Below are positions 56,649 through 64,000 of a DNA stretch of 64,000 bases, piece by piece. Position 1 is the stretch's first letter. The number at the start of each line of letters is the position of its first letter. The DNA lies in NCBI GenBank assembly GCA_947488325.1, contig CANKYZ010000009.1, positions 50,865 to 114,864 on the forward strand, in the 5' to 3' direction. A program made the translations under genes and the position numbers. The DNA comes from an uncultured Erythrobacter sp. GTDB taxonomy: Bacteria; Pseudomonadota; Alphaproteobacteria; Sphingomonadales; Sphingomonadaceae. The notes beneath the pieces were generated by a model that searched no databases, was not told the origin of the DNA, and worked only from the letters and a program-made list of their open reading frames with translations.

Positions 56649-57506
56649 TTGGCCACTATTTTTGATCGGACGGTGCTCGACACGGGAACTCTGCGTATCG
56701 AGCCGATGACACCCGCGATTGGCGCGGAAATCCTCGATATTGATCTGAATGCTGCGGATATCGCGGATAGCATCCCACAAATCCGCTCAGCGCTGCTTAA
56801 ATACGGCGTGATTTTCTTCCACGGTCAAGAACTGACGCAGGAACAGCATATCGCCTTTGCACGCCATTTTGGCGAACTGGAAGTGCACCCTGCAACACCC
56901 AAGGATCAGCCGAACCCAGAAGTGCTGCGCATATCGCACGGGCCAAAGAGCAGAGGCCAAGAAAACTATTGGCATTCGGATGTGACATGGCGCGAGGAGC
57001 CTTCGCTTGGCTCAATCCTTCTCGCGCGCGAGGTGCCTGATTGCGGCGGGGACACTTTGTTTGCCAACATGCACCTCGCCTATGAACGGCTATCCGAACA
57101 GATGCAGCGGTTCTGTGAAGGGCTGACAGCGGTGCACGACATCAGCCGCGTTTTTGCAAAGCGACTGGGCAAAGCACCCGAAGATTTGCACGAAAAGTAT
57201 CCGCCCGTCCGCCACCCCGTGATTCGCACCCATCCTGAAACGGGCGAGCGGGTGATTTACGTCAACCCTGCCTTCACCAGTCATATCGAAGGGCTATCGG
57301 CAGAGGAAAGCTGCTGGCTGCTTGATCACCTATATGCGACCGCAAAGGACGTAGAAATCCAATGCCGTTTCCGCTGGCGCGCTGGCTCCATCGCATTTTG
57401 GGACAATCGCATTTGCCAACACCTTGCCGCGTCGGACTATTTCCCTGCGCGCCGTCAAATGGAGCGCATAACCATTGCGGGCAACGCTCCTTTTTTCAGG
57501 CCTTAA
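56649..57506 (+). CDS. TauD/TfdA family Fe(II)/2-oxoglutarate dioxygenase
   Basis: 285 aa. The iron ligands are H109 and D111 in YWHSDVTW and H258 in NRICQHLAA; the 2-oxoglutarate-binding arginine lies in RRQMERITIAG. Members oxidise taurine, aryloxyalkanoates or related acids. No sulfonate transport genes are adjacent, so the substrate is unknown. The start is TTG at 56649 with GGAG at 6-nt spacing; no ATG precedes the conserved region. Confidence 0.9.
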   Translation: MATIFDRTVLDTGTLRIEPMTPAIGAEILDIDLNAADIADSIPQIRSALLKYGVIFFHGQELTQEQHIAFARHFGELEVHPATPKDQPNPEVLRISHGPKSRGQENYWHSDVTWREEPSLGSILLAREVPDCGGDTLFANMHLAYERLSEQMQRFCEGLTAVHDISRVFAKRLGKAPEDLHEKYPPVRHPVIRTHPETGERVIYVNPAFTSHIEGLSAEESCWLLDHLYATAKDVEIQCRFRWRAGSIAFWDNRICQHLAASDYFPARRQMERITIAGNAPFFRP

Positions 57507-57558
57507 ACCTACTGCAGACCCACTACTCTAAATCTCTGAATCGAAAGACCTTTTTAAT

Positions 57559-58233
57559 ATGAACTATGATGACGTGGTACTTGGCCGCCGTTCTATCCGT
57601 GGTTATCTCGACAAATCTGTGCCGCGTGAATTGATCGAAGAGGTTCTGACACTTGCAATGCGCTCACCCTCTTCGATGAATACGCAACCCTACCATTTCC
57701 ATGTCATATCCGGCGAGCCGCTGGACCGCATTCGCAGGGGCAACACAGAACGCATTCTTGCAGGAGAGCCTGACAGCCGCGAGTTCCGCCGAGGTCATGC
57801 GTTTGAAGGCATTCACCGCGATCGGCAAGTTGGTTGCGCGATCCAGCTGTTCGAAGCGATGGGCATCACTCGCGATGACAAGGAAAAACGGCAAGACTGG
57901 GTGCTGCGCGGCTTCCGCCAGTTTGATGCACCTGTCTGCGTGATAGTGAGCTATGATAAGGAATTGTCTGACAGCGATGATACCGCATTTGATTGCGGTG
58001 CAGCCACCACCGCGCTGGTCAACGCGGCATGGTCGCGCGGGCTTGGCTGCGTGATCAATTCGCAAGGTATCATGCAATCGCCCGTGGTGCGCGAGCATGC
58101 AGGTATTCCGGACGATCAGGTAATTATGAAAGCCGTCGCCATGGGCTGGCCCGATCCTGACTTCCCCGCCAACCCGGTAAAGATCACTCGCCGCGAAGTG
58201 AGTGAAGCAGCACGATTTGTTGGGTTTGATTGA
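57559..58233 (+). CDS. Nitroreductase family protein
   Basis: 224 aa FMN-dependent oxidoreductase. RRSIRGYLDKSVP near 10-22 and MRSPSSMNTQPYHFHV near 33-50 form the FMN-binding signature, with GLGCVINSQG and MAVGWP-like AMGWPDPDFP near the C-terminus. Such enzymes reduce nitroaromatics, quinones or enones with NAD(P)H. Substrate unknown. It follows the dioxygenase by 52 bp on the same strand. Confidence 0.9.
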   Translation: MNYDDVVLGRRSIRGYLDKSVPRELIEEVLTLAMRSPSSMNTQPYHFHVISGEPLDRIRRGNTERILAGEPDSREFRRGHAFEGIHRDRQVGCAIQLFEAMGITRDDKEKRQDWVLRGFRQFDAPVCVIVSYDKELSDSDDTAFDCGAATTALVNAAWSRGLGCVINSQGIMQSPVVREHAGIPDDQVIMKAVAMGWPDPDFPANPVKITRREVSEAARFVGFD

Positions 58234-58371
58234 GGGTCTGATTGTGGGGGTGAAAGCGGACAAGCCATTCTCGCTGTTTGTGAGTGGCGATGCAGCCTCT
58301 GTCGGTTAGCGCTTGTTACAGCGTGCAGGCTCTGTAAAGTTCTGAGAACTCAATCGAATGGGACACTGCAG

Positions 58372-59550
58372 ATGAAAAGATGGCTATCGTTTCTCCTCGC
58401 GTCGATGACCCTGCCAGCGGTCGCGCAAGCAGAAGGAAGACCTCCGGTGTCAGATCTAAGGGAAACCGCTCGCATCAGCATGGCCGAGACGGGGGCTGAG
58501 GGTATGGCCTTTGCGGTCGTAAAAGATGGCGAGATCACTCAAGTCGAAGCACTAGGCATCAGAAACGAAGCGCGCGACCCACTTACGCTGGATACCGTGA
58601 TGTACGGGGCTTCGCTTACGAAAACCGTCTTCGCTTATTTCATCCTGCAATTGCACGATGAAGGGCGAATTGATCTCGACCAGACGATCGACACGATCCT
58701 ATCTCGGCCTTTACCTTCTTATACAGGCTTCGAGCGCACTCATTCTAAGTGGGGTGACCTTGCAGGTGACGATCGTTGGAAAGTGATCACCCCACGGATG
58801 CTGCTCACTCACTCAGGAGGCTTCCGAAACTTTTACTTCATTTCGCCAGAAGGCGAGCTCGATTTCAATGGAACGCTCGACATACACTTTGATCCAGGCA
58901 GCCGGTATTTCTACTCTGGGGACGGCTTCATTCTCTTGCAATTCGTACTTGAGCAAGGGCTTGATATGGATGTCGGAGAGGAAATGCGCCGGCGGGTGTT
59001 CCGACCACTTGACATGACAAAGACCGACATGATTTGGCGCGAAGATTTTGCAGAGAATCTCGCGGACGGATTTACCATCGATGGTAAAAGCGTACCGCAT
59101 GATGACCGCAGCAAAGTGCGAGCAGCAGGCTCGATGGATACGACCATTTCCGACATGGCAAAATTTGCGGCTGCACTTTCTAGGTGTGAGGGACTGACGA
59201 AGGCATCATGCGACGCTTTCTTTGCACCATCACTCGCAATCCCGACTGCTACGCAGTTTGTAAATGTCCACGCTCCGCTACCTTCTGAAGCGGCTTATCA
59301 GAACCTGGCGGCGGGCCTTGGTTTGATCGTGACCCAAGGACCTCGTGGCAAGGCGATCTTCAAGGGCGGCCACAACGGCAATACGGGTAACACTCTGGTT
59401 TGCGTCCCAGCAGAGCAGGAATGCATGGTCATCTTATCAAACGACGTTCGCGCAGAAGCCGCCTATCCAATGATGATCCAGGCGGCCCTTGGTGAGACTG
59501 GTGTCCCGTGGAAGTGGGAATATCCGAGTCTTGAGTTTGTGGAACGGTAG
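58372..59550 (+). CDS. Exported serine hydrolase (beta-lactamase / class C esterase family)
   Basis: 392 aa. Signal peptide MKRWLSFLLASMTLPAVAQA, then the catalytic S-x-x-K as S81-LT-K84 in YGASLTKTV. RYFYSGDGFIL supplies the usual tyrosine motif (Y-S-G rather than Y-x-N), and GGHNGNTGN replaces the K-T-G triad with H-N-G. This is typical of esterase-like members rather than true lactamases. Probably periplasmic. An AP-type resistance role is not supported. Confidence 0.86.
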   Translation: MKRWLSFLLASMTLPAVAQAEGRPPVSDLRETARISMAETGAEGMAFAVVKDGEITQVEALGIRNEARDPLTLDTVMYGASLTKTVFAYFILQLHDEGRIDLDQTIDTILSRPLPSYTGFERTHSKWGDLAGDDRWKVITPRMLLTHSGGFRNFYFISPEGELDFNGTLDIHFDPGSRYFYSGDGFILLQFVLEQGLDMDVGEEMRRRVFRPLDMTKTDMIWREDFAENLADGFTIDGKSVPHDDRSKVRAAGSMDTTISDMAKFAAALSRCEGLTKASCDAFFAPSLAIPTATQFVNVHAPLPSEAAYQNLAAGLGLIVTQGPRGKAIFKGGHNGNTGNTLVCVPAEQECMVILSNDVRAEAAYPMMIQAALGETGVPWKWEYPSLEFVER

Positions 59551-59700
59551 TCTTCTGTGCAGTGCAAGCGGTCTCTGTCTAACGTTCCCACCCTTTGCAG
59601 GGTTTTGGGTCGTAAACTGTCGGTCGCGAGCGCAGGTAAGCAATCACGGCTTGTCGGCTCTGACTTGAAAGCCCCGAAAAGTCACAAGCCGATCAGTTAA

Positions 59701-60651
59701 TCAGCCCTCCCCACCATTGCCCTCATCGCGCGTCTCAAACCGCACTCCGGATCGCGGTGTTTCATCGACAGTTAAATCGAAAATGTCAGGCCGCGAATAG
59801 TGCCCGACCACATCGAAGTCATAGCGCGCTTTCATCAATTCTTCGGTGTCGACTTGCTGTGTGATCAAACCTTCACCGCCTTCCAGCGGCCCGGCAAGCA
59901 CATCACCAAGTGGCCCCGCGATCAGGCTGCCCCCGGCGATGAGATCACGGCTTTGGCCCCAACCATCGGCCTGCACACCCAGCGTTTCCGGACTAGGCTG
60001 ATATTGGCAGGCGCTGACGACAAAGCACCGTCCCTCATGCGCGATATGCCGCATGGATGAGCGCCAGACATCACGGTGATCGACCGTGGGAGCGCACCAG
60101 ATATCGACGCCCTTTGCATACATCGCAGAGCGGAACAGCGGCATGTGGTTTTCCCAACATATCGCAGCGCCCAACCGCCCAAATTTTGTATCCACCACCG
60201 ACAATGTCGAACCATCACCCAGCCCCCAGATCAACCGCTCAGCTCCGGTCGGCATCAATTTGCGGTGCTTTGCGACAAGGCCATCCTCAGGCGTCACAAA
60301 CAGGGCAGTGCAATAAAGCGTGCTGCCTCCGCGCTCAATCACGCCCAGCACCAATGTCGCGCCAGTGCGCTGTGAAAACTCAGCCAGCTCCGCAATTTCA
60401 GCCCCGTCTAGGTCCACCGCATTGTCATAATAGCGCTTAAAATCTTCCCGCCCTTCAGGTAGGCGATAGCCCAACCGAGTGCCGAAATCTGATCCCTTTG
60501 GATACCCTCCTAGCAACGCCTCTGGCATCACTAGCAAGTCAATCCCTGCCCCTTTAATCTCCGTCTCATACGCCAAGATCTTCTCTAGGCTGGCGGTTTT
60601 TCCATCAGGGTGTGAGCCGATCTGTAGCGCGGCGATTGTGGCGTGTGTCAT
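59701..60651 (-). CDS. Nitrilase superfamily carbon-nitrogen hydrolase
   Basis: 316 aa. The catalytic triad is visible: E44 in [13 protein letters not shown]131 in KHRKLMPT and C165 in [13 protein letters not shown]. The WENHMP context and length match branch-1 true nitrilases, which convert nitriles to acids and ammonia. The natural substrate is not evident. It stands alone, 45 bp after a cytochrome gene on the same strand. Confidence 0.9.
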   Translation of the reverse strand: MTHATIAALQIGSHPDGKTASLEKILAYETEIKGAGIDLLVMPEALLGGYPKGSDFGTRLGYRLPEGREDFKRYYDNAVDLDGAEIAELAEFSQRTGATLVLGVIERGGSTLYCTALFVTPEDGLVAKHRKLMPTGAERLIWGLGDGSTLSVVDTKFGRLGAAICWENHMPLFRSAMYAKGVDIWCAPTVDHRDVWRSSMRHIAHEGRCFVVSACQYQPSPETLGVQADGWGQSRDLIAGGSLIAGPLGDVLAGPLEGGEGLITQQVDTEELMKARYDFDVVGHYSRPDIFDLTVDETPRSGVRFETRDEGNGGEG

Positions 60652-60696
60652 AGGATCACCGTTAGCGTGATTGGTGAGCCGCGCAAAGGCAACCGA

Positions 60697-61689
60697 TCAT
60701 TGTTCCAGCAGAGTTGCAAGCTGTGCTCGGTTATAGAGACTTTGTTCCTGCACGGCTGCAAAATCGGGCGTGGTCGCCAGCCCCTCCTGCCATGCAGCAT
60801 AGGACTTGGAGACGTCCGAATCGGTCAGTTCGTCAGCGCGGAGGGCAAGCTGCAAATTTGCCAAGTTGCGCGATTGGCTGATCAACCATTCGCGCTCTAC
60901 ATCATGTTTACCGCGTATCAGGCGTGCGTGAATTGCTGCCATTCGATTGCGCGCACCCGACAACAAGAGCGCGGCCAGGTCGGTGTTAGCATTGTCCGCC
61001 TCTTCCATCGCAGTGCTGACCATTGCCATGGCGTCGTGCCAATCGTGCCGGGCCGACCGGTCGCGTCGCAAAGGCGTTGGATTTGACAACTGCAACGCTC
61101 GAACAAAACTTGCTAGCGGTCGGATATAGGCCTGCGACTGCTCAGGCGCCGAAAACTCCTCAATCACAATCGTGCGAAGGAAGGTCTCAAGCTCGCCCGT
61201 CACCGGATCGTGCGACACCTTACCAGCCTGAGTCAGATCAGGGATCGGAACCGGATCATGCACATCATTGCCCAGCGTTTCGCTGAAGAAATTGTGGGTC
61301 GTATCAGCAGTGCCAGGTTCACCGGATATTGAGGGGAATTTGAAATGCGGATTACTGCGACCATTCACATGACACGAATTGCAGGAAAGCCCAGCGCGCG
61401 CGGCCTGCCCGCCTAGCAATAGCGGCGTCTTAAACAGAAACTCGCCGACGAGCAGATCGTGCTGCAAAGCTTGTTGAGAAGGATACTGCCCTGCCAGATC
61501 GCTTTGCGCGGCAGTTTGGAACACCGCACCACGGTCATAGGCAGGTTCTGACGAGAGAGCTTCTAACTGCCCCTCGCCGGCCAACCAGCCTGCTTCCCTA
61601 AGCTGCCACGGAACTTGCGCCAGCGTGCTTGCTGCAAAACACGCCAGAGCCGCGGCAAAGACTATCAGGTGTCGGCGTTGTCGATCCAC
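60697..61689 (-). CDS. Exported single-haem cytochrome c-like protein
   Basis: 330 aa. Signal peptide ending near STLAQ, one haem-binding CNSCH at 103-107, then LSCNSCHVNGRSNPHFKFPSISG-type context with GTADTTHNFFSETLGND. The surroundings resemble MauG/cytochrome c peroxidase-like proteins, but only one CxxCH is present and the second haem domain is absent. The GTG start at 61689 overlaps the upstream TPR gene by 25 bp and has a GGAG site, so the two are co-translated. Electron partner unknown. Confidence 0.72.
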   Translation of the reverse strand: MDRQRRHLIVFAAALACFAASTLAQVPWQLREAGWLAGEGQLEALSSEPAYDRGAVFQTAAQSDLAGQYPSQQALQHDLLVGEFLFKTPLLLGGQAARAGLSCNSCHVNGRSNPHFKFPSISGEPGTADTTHNFFSETLGNDVHDPVPIPDLTQAGKVSHDPVTGELETFLRTIVIEEFSAPEQSQAYIRPLASFVRALQLSNPTPLRRDRSARHDWHDAMAMVSTAMEEADNANTDLAALLLSGARNRMAAIHARLIRGKHDVEREWLISQSRNLANLQLALRADELTDSDVSKSYAAWQEGLATTPDFAAVQEQSLYNRAQLATLLEQ

Positions 61690-62609
61690 TCGCGCAGCTC
61701 CTCAGCTTCGTAACATCCGAAGCTGCAAAGAACTTCGATCTTTGCAAGGTGATCGCGAGCGCCTTCTAGGTCTCCACGCTCCACCTTCAACTCGCCATAA
61801 TATTCAAGCGCACCAATGTGTTCGGGAGCAATCGCAAGTGCACCGTTATAATAGGCCTCTGCGCGGTCAAACCGGGCCAATTTGCGATTGGCAAAGCCTT
61901 GATAGGTGAGGATATCTGGGTGTGGTCCAAAGGCGAGTGCGGCATCATCAAGTTGATCCAGAGCGGCTTCGTATTGACCTTCATTGATTAGACCGACTGC
62001 CTGATAATAAAGGGCATCTGCGGCTTCGGCATTGGCCAGCTGGCTGATGTCTGGACCAACATAAGCTTGCCCGCCACCCGTTACAGCACCTTCAACGACA
62101 CGGATAGCATCTGCCAAATCGGCGGTCTCCGCGCAGCGTTGTGCGCAAGCCTCGCTTCGGGTGTTCAACTCGCCGAGAATTTCCTGCGCATCGTCCATGC
62201 GCTCCAATTCTACATATGCGAGCGCAAGGTCGCGTTGAGCGGCGATCATGTCAGGCGCATAGCGTACTGCCGCCTCTAACGGACGCCGGGCGCGGTTGAA
62301 ATTACCAGCGCGCATATAGGAAACGCCGAGCAAATATTGCGCATCAGGATTTCGGCGTGCGGCGCGAGTGACACGTTTGAAATGATCAATCGCGGCATCG
62401 TGATCGCCAGCATCCAACGCAATGACACCGGCGCGATATTCTTCCGCTGGGTCGTAGCGCGGTGCATTGGTGCTTGGCGAACTGCCACCACCACCACCGC
62501 CACCTGCAGCGGAGACATATGTAATCGGCGCAGCAATCAAAGTGCTGGCAAGAACCAATGCAAACGCACGCTTATGGTTGCGTGTTTCGAATATCTTTAG
62601 GGTGGTCAT
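61665..62609 (-). CDS. Exported tetratricopeptide-repeat protein
   Basis: 314 aa. An N-terminal hydrophobic signal (about 12-34) is followed by a run of seven glycines and then repeated TPR helices: EYRAGVIALDAGDHDAAIDHF, AQYLLGVSYMRAGNFNRAR, LTYQGFANRKLARFDRAEAYY, ALEYYGELKVERGDLEGARDH. Likely a periplasmic scaffold. The ATG at 62609 has AGAGG at 9 nt, better than the one three codons upstream. It overlaps the cytochrome gene start, suggesting a shared function. Confidence 0.8.
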   Translation of the reverse strand: MTTLKIFETRNHKRAFALVLASTLIAAPITYVSAAGGGGGGGSSPSTNAPRYDPAEEYRAGVIALDAGDHDAAIDHFKRVTRAARRNPDAQYLLGVSYMRAGNFNRARRPLEAAVRYAPDMIAAQRDLALAYVELERMDDAQEILGELNTRSEACAQRCAETADLADAIRVVEGAVTGGGQAYVGPDISQLANAEAADALYYQAVGLINEGQYEAALDQLDDAALAFGPHPDILTYQGFANRKLARFDRAEAYYNGALAIAPEHIGALEYYGELKVERGDLEGARDHLAKIEVLCSFGCYEAEELREWIDNADT

Positions 62610-62781
62610 GTTCTGCATCCTCTTACCAAGAACTGGCGGGTGAGCCGATCTTGCAATCCTATCACAAGATGGGCCGAGTCCCGAATGGTTCGTTAGAGCA
62701 ATGCGTTTGGTTACAGGGAATCTGGAACACTGTGGGTGCGGGTGTGGGTGCGGACGAAGCGCTGCGCCCTTGCCAATAAAT

Positions 62782-62828
62782 TGGGAGGTGCCTTCGCTTT
62801 GTGGGGATTGTGCTACCCCACCCTCCCA
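62782..62828 (-). repeat. Nested hairpin in the 62.6-62.8 kb gap
   Basis: TGGGAGG (62782-62788) pairs with CCTCCCA (62822-62828), and inside it GTGGGG (62801-62806) pairs with CCCCAC (62816-62821). It starts 9 bp past the stop of the exported unknown gene. The minus-strand continuation ATTTATTGG is only moderately T-rich, so this may be a terminator or a structured repeat. The rest of the 218-bp gap (62619-62781) shows nothing recognisable. Confidence 0.4.
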
Positions 62829-62836
62829 GATTAAGG

Positions 62837-63280
62837 TCAGCCGAACCCAAACCTCCGAACTTGAAGTAACTCAATGCCATCGGTCACTATCTGCAGTCGC
62901 ATTGGTTCTTCTCCAAACCTTGTTTTTGCCTGAATGAACAAGACCCGCACGATGGTATCGCTGCAATCAATCAAAGCGTGAAAGTCACCACCAATTTCTC
63001 CCACCCGATCATTGAGAACTTCAATGACATCTGGTCCAAGCTGCAAGGAGTTGAACGTGAAACTCTCGATCTTGGCGCCACCGGCTTTGAAGCTCCAAGC
63101 GACTTCAGCCGATGAATTTGCGCAATCAGCACTCACTAAATGCGTACGGTCGACAGGGTTCCAGATTTCGTAATTGGTAGGTGGAGGAGGTGGCTCCGTT
63201 ATGCTTGCATTTGCGGAGACACTCAATCCCACCGCGCAAATCACAAGCATCCTTCCAATAGATGGATACAATTTTTTCAT
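62837..63280 (-). CDS. Unknown exported protein (possible partner of the upstream HxH-domain gene)
   Basis: 147 aa from the ATG at 63280 (AAGG with 7-nt spacing); the TTG two codons earlier is less likely. Signal peptide MKKLYPSIGRMLVICAVGLSVSANA, then PPPPP and a beta-rich domain with two cysteines (SADCANSS, LIDCSDT). Not recognised. It lies 27 bp after the large partial gene, in the position an immunity or processing partner would take, but that is inference. Confidence 0.55.
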   Translation of the reverse strand: MKKLYPSIGRMLVICAVGLSVSANASITEPPPPPTNYEIWNPVDRTHLVSADCANSSAEVAWSFKAGGAKIESFTFNSLQLGPDVIEVLNDRVGEIGGDFHALIDCSDTIVRVLFIQAKTRFGEEPMRLQIVTDGIELLQVRRFGFG

Positions 63281-63307
63281 GATCAAACCTTCATAATCTA
63301 ATGTAAA

Positions 63308-64000
63308 TTAGCACTGATTATTCTCTTGCCCAGTGTTTTCATCATAATCACTTGATTCAACCGAATTAACTGTCGTCGCTGAATCTTGGCCATATTGAGA
63401 TGAATCTTGGTCGAAAGCGTAATACTCGTTCACATTGCCATCTTGAGCGACATACGAGCGCACATTATCTTGATCAAATCCAGACAGAGTTCCGTTTGCC
63501 GCATCTTGAAGGGTATCAAAATCTCCATTGGAAAGAAATTGATTGGATTGTGTTGGGACGATGCCAGCACCACTAGCGAAATGTGTCGGATGGCTATGGA
63601 TAATTCCTACGACAGTACCGCCATTGGCAAAATCAACTTCAGGCCAAGCGGCTCCGATCGGGGCAGCGTCAGGCGTACCCTCGTGTACTCCGGTCCTTTG
63701 TAAATTCCCAGCGCCATCAATCCAAATTAGAGCAATTGATTCATTCAGTGAATGGTTCGGCAATGTAAGAAAGTCGTCGGCAATTTCTGCTGCGAGTGCA
63801 TCAACTTCTTGGTCCAACTCGCGGTCAAAACCTGACGGATACTGCGATTCACCGTCATGCCCTTCACTTGACCCGTTTGAACAATCATCAGAGTTCAAGC
63901 CAGCGCCGCCTTCGCCACCACTGCCACCAAAGGGGTCTTGAAAGTCACCACCAACATCTCCGCCGAAGCCGAAAATGCCAACCGTCGCAAGATCATCGGG
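63308..64000 (-). CDS. C-terminal part of a large protein with a JAB/DUF4329-like HxH domain
   Basis: At least 230 aa; the frame is open to the right edge, so the 5' end is missing. It reads through a Gly-rich region (FGFGGDVGGDF, DPFGGSGGEGG) into a C-terminal domain with VVGIIHSHPTHFASG and QFLSNGDFDTL. The HSHP...S..D pattern resembles JAB/JAMM proteases and especially DUF4329, a domain often fused to RHS or other polymorphic toxin carriers. The His-to-Asp spacing (23) is longer than in JAMM. The tail is Asp/Gln/Ser-rich. A TTG at 63898 is internal and not the start. Confidence 0.5.
   Translation of the reverse strand, partial: PDDLATVGIFGFGGDVGGDFQDPFGGSGGEGGAGLNSDDCSNGSSEGHDGESQYPSGFDRELDQEVDALAAEIADDFLTLPNHSLNESIALIWIDGAGNLQRTGVHEGTPDAAPIGAAWPEVDFANGGTVVGIIHSHPTHFASGAGIVPTQSNQFLSNGDFDTLQDAANGTLSGFDQDNVRSYVAQDGNVNEYYAFDQDSSQYGQDSATTVNSVESSDYDENTGQENNQC

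Noticed and set aside
58372..59550. A beta-lactamase conferring drug resistance
   Set aside because: The S-x-x-K motif is present, but the Y-x-N and K-T-G motifs are altered to Y-S-G and H-N-G, as in esterase-like relatives.

Overview
The window looks like chromosomal DNA of an alphaproteobacterium, most likely Sphingomonadales and probably Erythrobacteraceae. The evidence is a C4-type 5-aminolevulinate synthase (hemA), an alphaproteobacterial addAB pair, a DivL-like sensor protein with tyrosine in place of the phospho-accepting histidine, a propionyl-CoA/methylmalonyl-CoA module with biotin synthase inside it, moderate GC content, and short, often overlapping operons. The taxonomic call is inference from gene content. 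No CRISPR array, rRNA operon, insertion sequence or prophage was seen.

Layout. 1-1.5 kb: the end of argJ, an inositol-monophosphatase-family gene, and a frameshifted remnant of a SEC-C zinc-motif gene. 1.5-14.6 kb (minus strand): ahcY, then a tightly overlapping run divL, tsaE, amgK, murU, addB, addA, followed by trxA. This combines cell-cycle signalling, tRNA modification, wall-sugar recycling and recombination repair. 14.7-20.4 kb: a peroxiredoxin, a hotdog thioesterase, folE, tRNA-Arg(ACG), a Nudix hydrolase, two tandem Flp pilins with a strong terminator, an M48 lipoprotein protease and accA. 20.4-25.4 kb: xerD, two unknown envelope proteins, aroK-aroB and an unknown small protein.

25.6-34.9 kb (minus strand) holds propionate catabolism: pccA, bioB, methylmalonyl-CoA mutase, epimerase and pccB. 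Between them lie a DUF3445-type N-demethylase and several tiny membrane or exported proteins. 35-39.3 kb: two NAD(P)-dependent reductases, glutathione reductase, and a lone SIR2-like gene whose leader is a long near-perfect hairpin. 39.4-46.9 kb: a DEAD-box helicase, a TonB-domain-like protein, pgi, lepB-rnc-era, a small SANT-like protein, a response regulator and an unknown partner gene. 46.9-57.5 kb: topA, an AT-rich island with a frameshifted secreted protein, a vWA protein, a membrane protein, dprA, plsY/murI (divergent), hemA and a TauD-type dioxygenase. 57.5-64 kb is more accessory: a nitroreductase, serine hydrolase, nitrilase, single-haem cytochrome plus TPR pair, an exported unknown protein, and the C-terminus of a large protein with a JAB/DUF4329-like HxH domain running off the right edge.

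Most likely to reward a closer look: the SIR2-like gene with its leader hairpin; the Tyr-for-His DivL-like kinase; two genes broken by single-base changes in short homopolymers; a response regulator whose frame stays open upstream to an ATT codon with a well-placed Shine-Dalgarno; the paired inverted repeats upstream of ahcY; and the HxH-domain protein with its exported neighbour at the right edge. No single large undescribed system is obvious.
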